From Sphingomonas sp. UBA4766 (GTDB lineage: Bacteria; Pseudomonadota; Alphaproteobacteria; Sphingomonadales; Sphingomonadaceae): a stretch of 20,696 bases of DNA. The notes beneath the pieces were generated by a model that saw only the letters and a program-made list of their open reading frames with translations, ran no database searches and was not told where the DNA came from. A program made the translations under genes and the position numbers. Position 1 is the first letter of the stretch, and each line of letters starts with the position of its first letter. The stretch spans positions 15,781 to 36,476 of the forward strand of contig DHHS01000033.1 of NCBI GenBank assembly GCA_002403415.1, written 5' to 3'. This document shows, one piece after another, positions 1 through 6,635 of this stretch.

Positions 1-1
1 G

Positions 2-556
2 CTACCCGACCGCGTCGACTTGATCGCGCTGCCCGGCGGCTTTTCCTATGGCGATTATCTGCGCTGCGGGGCGATTGCGGCGCGATCGGCGATCATCCCC
101 GCGATTGTTGCGGCAGCGGAAGCGGGCGTGCCGGTGCTTGGCGTGTGCAATGGCTTTCAGGTGCTGACCGAAATCGGCCTGCTGCCCGGCGCGTTGATGC
201 GCAATGCAGGGTTGGATTTCGTTTGCCGCGACGTGGCCCTTGCGGTGGGCGCGACCAACAGCGCCTTTACGCGCGGCTATGTGGCTGACGAACGCATCGT
301 CATCCCCGTCGCGCACCATGACGGCAATTACACCGCCGATTCTGATACGCTCGACCGGCTGGACGCGGAGGGCCGCATCGCGTTCCGCTATGCCGAAAGC
401 GTCAACGGGTCGGCGCGTGCGATCGCGGGCATATTGAACGCGCAGGGCAATGTGCTGGGCATGATGCCGCACCCCGAACGCCGGATCGAGGCCGCGCATG
501 GCGGCAATGACGGGCGTCGACTGTTTGAGGGGCTGTTGGAGGCGGTGAGCGCTTAG
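2..556 (+). CDS. purQ: Phosphoribosylformylglycinamidine synthase, glutaminase subunit (5' end outside window)
   Basis: This is the glutamine amidotransferase subunit of FGAM synthase, which supplies ammonia to PurL in step four of cytoplasmic purine synthesis. The reading frame is open from base 2, so the gene enters from the left and about 40 N-terminal residues are missing. The visible 184 residues carry the class I amidotransferase signatures: ALPGGFSYGDYLRCGA near the start, the nucleophile cysteine in GVCNGFQ (visible residue 49), and the histidine-glutamate pair in MPHPER (visible residues 157 and 159). It ends at a normal TAG. The stop codon overlaps that of the convergent gene on the other strand. 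It is an ordinary housekeeping gene and marks the left end as core chromosome. Confidence 0.96.
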   Translation, partial: LPDRVDLIALPGGFSYGDYLRCGAIAARSAIIPAIVAAAEAGVPVLGVCNGFQVLTEIGLLPGALMRNAGLDFVCRDVALAVGATNSAFTRGYVADERIVIPVAHHDGNYTADSDTLDRLDAEGRIAFRYAESVNGSARAIAGILNAQGNVLGMMPHPERRIEAAHGGNDGRRLFEGLLEAVSA

Positions 557-873
557 CGCCTGAACAGCGGCGTGAACCGCGCAAGCAAGACAATAGCGCT
601 CGGCCAGAACAGCGTGTTCCAGATATCGTGCCAGTTCGCGGCCAGGTTGATGCGGGTTCGATAAACGATATTGTCGCGCAGATCCCAAGTCTCTCCAGCA
701 AGGGCGGCCAGCAGCACCGCCGCCCAGGGTTTCCAACTGCGCACGGGCCAGCGAAACAGCCAGCAACTCCCGAAAAACAGGCCAAGCCCGACATAGATAT
801 GCAGCGCATCCTTGGCGAGGCCGACATGGCTAACCAGCCACCATTTCACCGCCTGAAAGATGCTCGGCGGCAT
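553..873 (-). CDS. Small multi-pass membrane protein of unknown function
   Basis: This 106-residue protein is not one I can name. It is rich in tryptophan and hydrophobic residues. It has about three likely membrane segments, near residues 20-43, 47-63 and 84-100, separated by a charged loop (ETWDLRDN), and a basic C-terminus. Its ATG overlaps the TAA of the upstream queuosine-transporter gene as TAATG (positions 875-871), so the two are very probably translated from one transcript with re-initiation. Its own stop codon overlaps the purQ stop on the opposite strand by two bases. The coupling suggests a conserved two-gene unit, but nothing in the sequence links this protein to queuosine metabolism. 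Confidence 0.75.
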   Translation of the reverse strand: MPPSIFQAVKWWLVSHVGLAKDALHIYVGLGLFFGSCWLFRWPVRSWKPWAAVLLAALAGETWDLRDNIVYRTRINLAANWHDIWNTLFWPSAIVLLARFTPLFRR

Positions 874-1604
874 TATACTTCGGCACGAAATGGCGTAAAG
901 TCAGTACCTTCGTCAAACACGTCAACACCCTCGCGGCGCTTCAGAAACCCGACCACCAAATAGGTGAGCGGCGTCAGCAACACTTCCCACCCGACCTTCA
1001 GCGCCCATTGCGTCACCAGCACCTGAATGACGAGCGCATTCGTCCACCCTTCCGCTCCCCAAAAGGCGAGTGGATAAAAAATCAGACTGTCAACCGCCTG
1101 CCCCGCCACGGTCGACCCGATGGTGCGGGTCCAAAGCTGTTTGCCGCCGGTCCAGATCTTCATGCGCGCAATGACATAGGCGTTGACGAACTCGCCCGCC
1201 CAGAAGGCGCAAACCGACGCCAGCACAATCCGCGGCACTTGGCCGAAAATAGTCTCATACGCACCCTGATTCTTCCAATCGGGCGCGGGCGGAAGCGCGA
1301 CGACGACGAACGACATGAACGCCATGAAGATAACGGCAATCGTCCCCGCCCAGATCACCCGGCGCGCGCGCGAATAGCCATATACCTCGGTCAGCACGTC
1401 GCCGATCACATAGGAAATGGGAAAGAACAAAATGCCCGCCCCGAACGGCCAATAACCAAGGCCCGGCACCCAGATTTGCGCGACCTTGCCCGCGCCGATC
1501 ACGTTCGACAACAGGATGATCGCGACAAAGGCGGCCATAACGAAATCAAAATAGCGAAACGACGCATGGCCCAGATCGCGCGCCGATACTGACTTCAAAT
1601 CCAT
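873..1604 (-). CDS. yhhQ: Queuosine precursor transporter, YhhQ/DUF165 family
   Basis: This is an inner-membrane protein of the YhhQ family, which imports queuosine precursors (preQ0/preQ1 type bases) used to modify tRNA wobble guanosine. Family features visible are the early SNVIGAGKV segment, the GDVLTEVYGYSRARRVIWAG block in the first half, a DSLIFYPLAFWG segment and a C-terminal LKVGWEVLLTPLTYLVVGFLKRREG run. About six hydrophobic segments are present. The frame stays open upstream to 1670, but I chose the ATG at 1604. It gives a 243-residue protein of normal family length starting MDLKSV and has a GGGG ribosome-binding sequence about six bases upstream. The gene runs divergently from the adjacent tRNA-Arg and overlaps the next gene by one base. 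Confidence 0.9.
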   Translation of the reverse strand: MDLKSVSARDLGHASFRYFDFVMAAFVAIILLSNVIGAGKVAQIWVPGLGYWPFGAGILFFPISYVIGDVLTEVYGYSRARRVIWAGTIAVIFMAFMSFVVVALPPAPDWKNQGAYETIFGQVPRIVLASVCAFWAGEFVNAYVIARMKIWTGGKQLWTRTIGSTVAGQAVDSLIFYPLAFWGAEGWTNALVIQVLVTQWALKVGWEVLLTPLTYLVVGFLKRREGVDVFDEGTDFTPFRAEV

Positions 1605-1695
1605 GGCAAACCCCAAAACTGCCCCCAAAACGGCTTTGCCAAGCCTTAACGCCGTTTCGCGCCCGCGCAATTGCCGCTATCGACACGCTCAGCGC

Positions 1696-1772
1696 GCGCC
1701 CGTAGTTCAACTGGATAGAGCACGAGCCTTCTAAGCTTGGAGTTGCAGGTTCGAGTCCTGCCGGGCGCGCCA
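1696..1772 (+). tRNA. tRNA-Arg (anticodon TCT), CCA encoded
   Basis: A full cloverleaf can be drawn. The acceptor stem pairs GCGCCCG (1696-1702) with CGGGCGC (1762-1768), with discriminator G and a genomic CCA at 1770-1772. The D arm is GTTC/GAGC. The anticodon stem pairs CGAGC with GCTTG around loop CTTCTAA, so the anticodon is TCT (1730-1732). The T arm is GCAGG TTCGAGT CCTGC. A run of T follows directly and may terminate transcription. Serine-recombinase debris lies immediately 3' of the gene, so the tRNA 3' end is a likely integration site. Confidence 0.97.
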
Positions 1773-2497
1773 TTTCCCTTTTTAGTCCCGAAAATTCACC
1801 TAAAGTCTTGAAAGGCAATGCTATTTCCGGCGTTCGAAAGCCTTCAATTCGCTGATATGAGAGATGGCCCGCAAATGCCAGTTTGAGCACTGCGCGCTTG
1901 TCCTCCAAACGCTCGGAAGCCCAGAGTTTCTGCGGATTTCCGAGAAATTCCATCGCCGTTCGAAAAGTTTCATCATAGCCACGTGCCGGACGCCCGCAAT
2001 TTGCGATTCTTTCGCTCAAAAGTGCCTTCCGACTTTCATATTCGCTGACGCGGTTCTCGTAGGCTTTGATCACGGCGGAGCTGTCAGCATCCACGATGCG
2101 GTCGAGAAGCTGTTCGATCTTGCGATCAATCTGCGACAGCTCGGAGGCCATCGACTTCTTTTGCTCAGCGGCAGATGCAAGGCGCTGATCCCAGAGATTG
2201 CGGAAGATTTTCGCGGCAATCGCGATCAGATCTTCCGAAGGCGCAAGCCGCTTGAGCAGCTCTTCAAATTCGCCTTCAACCTTTGCCCGAGCGATGGACG
2301 TCCCAGCGCTTGCGCAGCCCTTCGTGCGGCAGAGGTAATAAGCGTAGTGACCGTGGCTCCCCTTTGACCAGTTGGCGGTCAGGGGATGCCCACAATCACC
2401 ACAGCACACGAAGCCGCGCAGCGGGAAGTCCGCGTTGATGTCTTTGCGGGAGGGCGCACGAGCTTTGCCGTGGAGCCGTTCCTGATTAGCCAGATAG
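1773..2497 (-). pseudogene. Large serine recombinase remnant (C-terminal half only)
   Basis: Read on the minus strand, this contains the zinc-ribbon domain of large serine recombinases: LRGFVCCGDCGHPLTANW, then about 20 residues later YYLCRTKGC. A coiled-coil stretch follows (ELSQIDRKIEQLLDRIVDADS and later residues), then a C-terminal tail ending near GLKRE. The N-terminal catalytic serine domain is missing because the frame is broken at the end of the IS21 element at about 2498. At the other side the frame runs on into the antisense of tRNA-Arg and does not stop until 1546, so the true C-terminus is uncertain. Such integrases commonly sit at one border of the element they mobilised. This copy cannot be active. 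Confidence 0.85.
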
Positions 2498-3376
2498 TGT
2501 TGATTTCCGCTGAGAGTTGACCCGGGATTTTCATCGAGAAGTGACCCGGGTGGAGATAGTGTCCCGCGGTGCGGGGCTGGGTCAAGTGGTGGCTTTTTCC
2601 TTTCGTGTTTTGGGTGCTGCGGCGCTGGCCCTGAACCGGAAGCTGTCATTGCCAGTTTCCAGGATGTGGCAGTGGTGGGTGAGCCGATCGAGCAGCGCGG
2701 TGGTCATCTTGGCATCGCCGAACACCTCGGCCCATTCGCTGAAGCTGAGATTGGTGGTGATGACGACGCTGGTGCGCTCGTAAAGCTTGCTCAAGAGGTG
2801 GAACAGCAGCGCACCGCCCGATGGGCTGAACGGCAGATATCCCAGCTCATCGAGGATGATGAGGTGGAGGCGCAGTAGCCGATCGGCAAGCTGGCCGGCC
2901 TTGTTCGCAGCCTTTTCCTGCTCAAGCGCATTGACCAGATCCACGGTAGCGAAGAACCGCACCTTCTTGCGATGATGCTCGACCGCGTGAACACCGAGCG
3001 CTGTTGCGAGATAGCTCTTGCCGGTGCCAGGTCCGCCGATCAGCACGACATTGTCGGCACCATCGATGAACTCGCCGCGGTGGAGTTGTCGGACCATGAC
3101 TTCGTTCACCTCGCTGGAAGCAAAGTCGAACCCGGCCAGGTCCTTGTAGGCGGGGAACCGGGCCGCCTTGATCTGGTAGGCGATTGATCGAACTTCCCGT
3201 TCGGCCATCTCGGCCTTGAGCAGCTGGGCCAGGATCGGCACGGCCGCGTCGAACGCTGGCGCGCCTTGCTCGATGAGATCGCCGACGGCCTGAGCCATGC
3301 CATACATCTTCAACGCCTTGAGCATGACCACCACGGCGGCGCTGGCGGGATCATGACGCATGACGCAGCCCTCCAT
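2498..3376 (-). mobile_element. IS21-family element, one end plus istB; istA and other end missing
   Basis: The element end is seen as TGTTGATTTCCGCTGAGA at 2498-2515. It is followed by two copies of GAGARKTGACCCGGG (2512-2526 and 2536-2550), repeated at a 24-bp period, which is typical of IS21 subterminal repeats. Only istB follows. No istA coding sequence and no matching opposite end are found, and sequence of other origin begins just upstream of the istB start (about 3361-3380). The insertion truncated the serine recombinase gene on its left side. The remnant should not transpose by itself. Confidence 0.8.
2582..3361 (-). CDS. istB: IS21 transposition helper ATPase IstB
   Basis: This is the AAA+ ATPase that assists the IstA transposase of IS21 elements by choosing target DNA. 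The 259-residue protein is full length. Walker A is GGPGTGKSYLA and Walker B is LIILDELGYL. The C-terminal part contains the family blocks KLYERTSVVITTNLSFSEWA and FGDAKMTTALLDRLTHHCHI. I chose the ATG at 3361 because it gives the usual MRHDPAS start and has GAGGG about seven bases upstream; an in-frame ATG at 3376 would add five residues. Its partner istA is absent, so the gene is an orphan even though its own frame looks intact. Confidence 0.93.
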   Translation of the reverse strand: MRHDPASAAVVVMLKALKMYGMAQAVGDLIEQGAPAFDAAVPILAQLLKAEMAEREVRSIAYQIKAARFPAYKDLAGFDFASSEVNEVMVRQLHRGEFIDGADNVVLIGGPGTGKSYLATALGVHAVEHHRKKVRFFATVDLVNALEQEKAANKAGQLADRLLRLHLIILDELGYLPFSPSGGALLFHLLSKLYERTSVVITTNLSFSEWAEVFGDAKMTTALLDRLTHHCHILETGNDSFRFRASAAAPKTRKEKATT

Positions 3377-3499
3377 CGCGAAGGGCAGGCGGACGCCGAC
3401 GCCGCCGTCGCAATCGCTGCCGAATGAACTTCACTCGCGCGGGGCGGCCCCGGTTGCCCCGCGTGCCGTGTCCCCCCTTACCAATGAAGGAGCCTTGCC

Positions 3500-3715
3500 T
3501 TGGCAATTCCTGACCATGCCCGCACCAATTTCGAGACGCTGCTGGAAGCGGCACAAGCGGGCGATCTCGCGTTGATGGAATGCACCGAGGTTGCCAGCGG
3601 CGAAACCCGCTATGTTCTGTGCGCCGTTGGACGTGACGCGGGCGACTATGTGATGACAACGTTCGGGCACCTCGCGCCGGGCAATCCCTACGAGGCCTAC
3701 ATTTCGCCCGCCTGA
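3500..3715 (+). CDS. Small DUF6117-like protein
   Basis: This 71-residue soluble protein resembles the DUF6117 family of small alphaproteobacterial proteins often found on plasmids and integrative elements; that assignment is from memory of the family pattern (AIPDHARxNFxTLL, ALMECT, ETRYVLCAVGRDxGDYVMTxFGHL, GNPYEAY). Its function is unknown. The start is TTG at 3500, supported by a clear AAGGAG at 3487-3492 seven bases upstream; no ATG fits. It lies alone between the istB remnant and an IS3 fragment, so it is probably a leftover of the element that once occupied the tRNA site. A 15-residue in-frame tail, ending at a TGA at 3425-3427, precedes it and may be the end of a lost upstream gene. 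Confidence 0.75.
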   Translation: MAIPDHARTNFETLLEAAQAGDLALMECTEVASGETRYVLCAVGRDAGDYVMTTFGHLAPGNPYEAYISPA

Positions 3716-3778
3716 CCCGGCCTGCACCTCCTCAACTTCATTGAAGGAATTCCGACATAACCAACTCGCCTTTGCCGG

Positions 3779-3972
3779 GTGAACGAGACCCTGTTCGCCA
3801 GCTACCGCCATGCCCGCGAGATCATAAGCGCAGGGCGGGAGGACTACAACCAACACCGACCACACACGAGCCTCGACGGGCTCACACCATCGGAATATGA
3901 AATCCGGGCCAAACAGGTCCAAAACATGAACAGGGCTAACCTATAATCGCAGACAATCTGGGGAGCAGACCA
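3779..3972 (+). pseudogene. IS3-family transposase orfB fragment with IS right end
   Basis: The last 55 codons of an IS3-type integrase (DDE) transposase are readable from 3779 to the TAA at 3944-3946. They include the hallmark C-terminal block DYNQHRPHTSLDGLTPSEYE and the ending MNRANL. The sequence starts abruptly at the equivalent of NETLF, and the catalytic D and D residues lie in the missing part. The element probably ends at 3972: read inward on the minus strand it begins TGGTCTGCTCCCC, with the TG start usual for IS3 termini. That end lies seven bases before the stop codon of the transporter gene that follows. Confidence 0.8.
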
Positions 3973-3979
3973 CGTGGCA

Positions 3980-5269
3980 TCACAGGTGTATCCGCTCAAG
4001 GCGCGGGACGAGAAGGTGCAATACCGTGATGGCCAGCAGATACGCTGATCCGGCGACAATGAAGATCAATTGATACGAGCCAAACAGCTCTAGAATATAG
4101 CCATTGAAGGTTGACATCAGCATGCCGCCAACAGCCCCGATGGTACCACCGACGCCGATCACCGACGCGACGGCGCGTTTCGGAAACAGATCGGAGGGCA
4201 AGGTCAGTAAATTGGCTGACCAGGCTTGGTGTGCCGCCGCCGCCAACCCGATAACTCCGACCGCCAGCCAGAGGTTATCGATGAATTGCACGGTAACGAT
4301 CGGGGTGACGAGCAGAGCGCAGACCGCCATGGTCGATTTGCGCGCGCGATTTGGGCTTCGCCCCGCCTTGAGCTGCGACGAGGATGCCCAGCCGCCCAAT
4401 ACCGAACCAAGATCGGCGAGAAGATAGATCGCAATCAGCGGCGGACCGAAACTTTTAAGATCAAGGCCATGCCTTTTGTGAAGAAAATCTGGCAGCCAAA
4501 ACAGATATAACCACCAGATGGGGTCAGTCATGAATTTTGCGAGAGCATAAGCCCAAGTCTGGCGAAGCCGTAGCAGCCGTGAAACGGTGACAGGCTGATC
4601 GGTGCTCTCGGGCTCGGCGTTGTCACGATCAGACTCGATGTAGGCAAGCTCGGCGGTACTGACTTTCGGATGATCGCGCGGTTGCCGATACAACCCCAGC
4701 CAGGCGATCAGCCAAATACAGGTCACAGCACCGATCGAAATGAATGCCGCTCGCCAGCCGTAGGCCAGCGTGATCGCGGGAACCAGTAGCGGCGTCACAA
4801 TGGGTCCAAGCGCCGTTCCAGCGTTGAAGATGCCTACCGCTAGCGCGCGCTCGCGTTGTGGAAACCATTCAGAAACAGCCTTAAGCGATGCCGGAAACGC
4901 ACCTGATTCGCCAAAACCCAGCACGGACCGGGCAACGCCGAACTGAAACACGGTATGAATCAGACCATGCCCGATTGATGCCGCCGTCCAGATCACGAAG
5001 GCCAGCGCATAGCCGATCCTGACGCCGATCCGGTCGATGATTCTACCAAAGAGTAGAAAGCCGATCGCATAAAAACATTGGAACCAAAAGATGATAGCGG
5101 CATAATCAACTTCAGTCCATTTCAATTCGTTCTGAAGCGTCGGCTTCAAAATTCCGATCATTTGACGATCAATGTAGTTTATGCCGATCGCCAAGAATAA
5201 AAGCATGCAGATTGCCCAACGATACCAGCCAACAGGATGTGGCAAAAAAACTGCAGCAAATTTTGACAT
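3980..5269 (-). CDS. exuT: MFS hexuronate transporter, ExuT-like (ACS family)
   Basis: This is a 429-residue inner-membrane transporter of the anion:cation symporter branch of the major facilitator superfamily, the group of ExuT and related hexuronate:proton symporters. Visible family signs are the first helix ending in FLAIGINYIDRQMIGILKP, GRIIDRIGVRIGYAL after helix 2, the RSVLGFGESGAFPASLKAVSEWFP segment, and GWRAAFISIGA before helix 6. About twelve hydrophobic segments are present. The ATG at 5269 has GAGGA six bases upstream. In this setting it should import galacturonate or unsaturated/keto-deoxy uronates produced by GH105. The gene has its own AT-rich upstream region and reads in the same direction as kduD. 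Its 3' end lies almost against an IS3 terminus, so its downstream neighbour may have been lost. Confidence 0.88.
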   Translation of the reverse strand: MSKFAAVFLPHPVGWYRWAICMLLFLAIGINYIDRQMIGILKPTLQNELKWTEVDYAAIIFWFQCFYAIGFLLFGRIIDRIGVRIGYALAFVIWTAASIGHGLIHTVFQFGVARSVLGFGESGAFPASLKAVSEWFPQRERALAVGIFNAGTALGPIVTPLLVPAITLAYGWRAAFISIGAVTCIWLIAWLGLYRQPRDHPKVSTAELAYIESDRDNAEPESTDQPVTVSRLLRLRQTWAYALAKFMTDPIWWLYLFWLPDFLHKRHGLDLKSFGPPLIAIYLLADLGSVLGGWASSSQLKAGRSPNRARKSTMAVCALLVTPIVTVQFIDNLWLAVGVIGLAAAAHQAWSANLLTLPSDLFPKRAVASVIGVGGTIGAVGGMLMSTFNGYILELFGSYQLIFIVAGSAYLLAITVLHLLVPRLERIHL

Positions 5270-5538
5270 GATCGTCCTCTAACTCTTTTGCCTTCGTGGT
5301 TATTAAAGTACTCTATTCTGTAAAATTAATTCAAATGTTTACTTATAATGTAAAATTTCGTGAAGTTTCGAGTTAAGCAATAATATGACTTACTGCGAAA
5401 CTGCCTTACTAGCATGGGCGCAATCGCACTTTACCAACAGCAGGAAATACGTTGACTGCCACATACGCTGCAGAACCGAACGCGTATTGCCGCAAAGGTT
5501 TGCAAAAATGGCGAGCGCGCCAAAAGGCAGGGCGTCCG
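5270..5538. promoter_or_regulatory. Upstream region of the hexuronate transporter gene
   Basis: This AT-rich intergenic stretch contains a direct repeat TGTAAAATT at 5319-5327 and 5349-5357, exactly 30 bp apart, and the sequence AATTCAAATGTTTA at 5328-5341. The latter resembles motifs upstream of the CBM-like gene and the DUF4861 gene. It probably holds the exuT promoter and a regulator site. I see no convincing gene here; an open frame on the plus strand (5452-5808) has no family resemblance and lies opposite the better-supported minus-strand ORF. Confidence 0.4.
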
Positions 5539-5853
5539 TCAACACCCTTTGGCCCAATTGAACTGATCGAGTGGCATCGAATCCGTCAGCCGCGCCGCAC
5601 CGACGCGTCGCTCGACGCCACCACTCAACCGCACAATCTGACGCAGTGTACGATCAGCGATCATCGCAGCATCGCCTGCCGGAACCGGGCGTACCAGCTC
5701 GGTATCCAGCGCGATCGGCGGACCAAGGCTGCGATGCCAGGCACGGCGGCAGAACTTGCGATACTCGGTGTCACGCCCCAAGCGGACGTTGGGGTAAAAC
5801 GCGAGTAAGTCCGCATGGCAAGCCTGCTGGCGATCCGCGGGCCAGCGGCTCAA
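5539..5853 (-). CDS. Unrecognised short ORF directly after kduD
   Basis: I do not recognise this protein of up to 104 residues. The frame follows kduD on the same strand, and its earliest possible start, a TTG at 5853, overlaps the kduD stop as TTGA. The next ATG lies far inside, so the start is uncertain. The predicted product is soluble, with many arginines and aromatic residues (FYPNVRLGRDTEYRKFCRRAWHR near residues 19-41, LRQIVRLSGGVERRVGAARL near 70-90), and ends LDQFNWAKGC. Codon use is GC-rich like the neighbouring genes, which favours a real gene or the remnant of one. It could be the truncated end of a longer enzyme of the pectin pathway. No membrane segment or signal peptide is seen. 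Confidence 0.4.
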   Translation of the reverse strand: MSRWPADRQQACHADLLAFYPNVRLGRDTEYRKFCRRAWHRSLGPPIALDTELVRPVPAGDAAMIADRTLRQIVRLSGGVERRVGAARLTDSMPLDQFNWAKGC

Positions 5854-6602
5854 CGCGCCAACCAGCCGCCATCAACGGGCAAGATGGCGCCGTTGACATA
5901 ATCCGAGGCGGTGGAGGACAGGAAAACAACCGCGCCAGCTAGGTCAGACGGCTTCCCCCAGCGTCTGGCTGGAATACGGTCCAGGATGGCCTGATTGCGT
6001 GCGGGGTCGGCACGCAGTTGCGTGGTGTTGGCGGTTGCCATGTAACCGGGCGCGATCGCGTTAACATTAACGCCGTGCGCCGCCCATTCATTAGCCAGCA
6101 AACGCGTTATCCCGGCGATTCCCGATTTGGATGCGGTATAAGATGGCACGCGTATCCCGCCTTGGAACGACAGCATCGACGCGATGTTTATGATTTTGCC
6201 GCCGCCACTGGCGATCAGGTGTCGGCCAACCCCCTGGGCAAGAAAGAAAGCGCTTTTGAGGTTGACGTTCAGGACATCGTCCCAATCCTCCTCGGTAAAA
6301 TCCACCGCGTCGGCCCGGCGGATCATCCCAGCATTATTCACTAGAATATCAATGCGTCCAAACGCGGCGAGTGCGCTTTCAACGATGATCGGGACTGGCT
6401 CGGTTGAACGCAAATCCGCCTCGAGATTGACGAAACGGCGGCCGAGCGCCTGAATCTGCGCGCCTGTTTCGTGAGCGGGTGACCTGCCGACTGCGGCGAT
6501 GTCTGCCCCAGCCGATGCAAGTGCCAGCGCCATTGCTTGGCCAAGCCCGGTATTCGCTCCGGTGACGATGGCGGCTTTTCCCGCCAGGCTGAATGGGTTC
6601 AT
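5850..6602 (-). CDS. kduD: 2-dehydro-3-deoxy-D-gluconate 5-dehydrogenase
   Basis: KduD is a cytoplasmic short-chain dehydrogenase that reduces 2,5-diketo-3-deoxygluconate to 2-keto-3-deoxygluconate with NAD(P)H, the step after KduI in pectin breakdown. The 250-residue length is normal. The nucleotide-binding motif TGANTGLGQ is at residues 14-22, NNAG at 89-92, and the catalytic residues are Asn114, Ser142, Tyr155 and Lys159 (YTASK). The start MNPFSLAGKAAIVTG is typical, and the ATG at 6602 is preceded by GAGGGG. It lies 33 bp after the GH105 gene on the same strand, so the two are probably one operon together with the CBM-like gene. Other sugar SDRs share the fold, but the neighbours make KduD by far the best call. 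Confidence 0.92.
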   Translation of the reverse strand: MNPFSLAGKAAIVTGANTGLGQAMALALASAGADIAAVGRSPAHETGAQIQALGRRFVNLEADLRSTEPVPIIVESALAAFGRIDILVNNAGMIRRADAVDFTEEDWDDVLNVNLKSAFFLAQGVGRHLIASGGGKIINIASMLSFQGGIRVPSYTASKSGIAGITRLLANEWAAHGVNVNAIAPGYMATANTTQLRADPARNQAILDRIPARRWGKPSDLAGAVVFLSSTASDYVNGAILPVDGGWLAR

Positions 6603-6635
6603 TTTATCCCCTCGGAAAATCAGATGTCTTGTGGA

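Noticed and set aside
1008..1592. Long plus-strand open frame of 194 codons
   Set aside because: It lies opposite the YhhQ gene, is full of arginine, histidine and aspartate, and has no family resemblance; it is a shadow of the high-GC gene.
1546..1772. C-terminal extension of the recombinase frame reading MARPAGLEPATPSLEG
   Set aside because: This peptide is the antisense translation of the tRNA gene, a common artefact, and not a real protein domain.
5452..5808. Plus-strand open frame of 118 codons
   Set aside because: No recognisable domain or good ribosome-binding site, and it overlaps the minus-strand frame that fits the operon direction better.
6059..6075. Palindrome-like GCGTTAACATTAACGC
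   Set aside because: It lies inside the kduD coding sequence over the conserved VNVNA residues, so codon constraint explains it.
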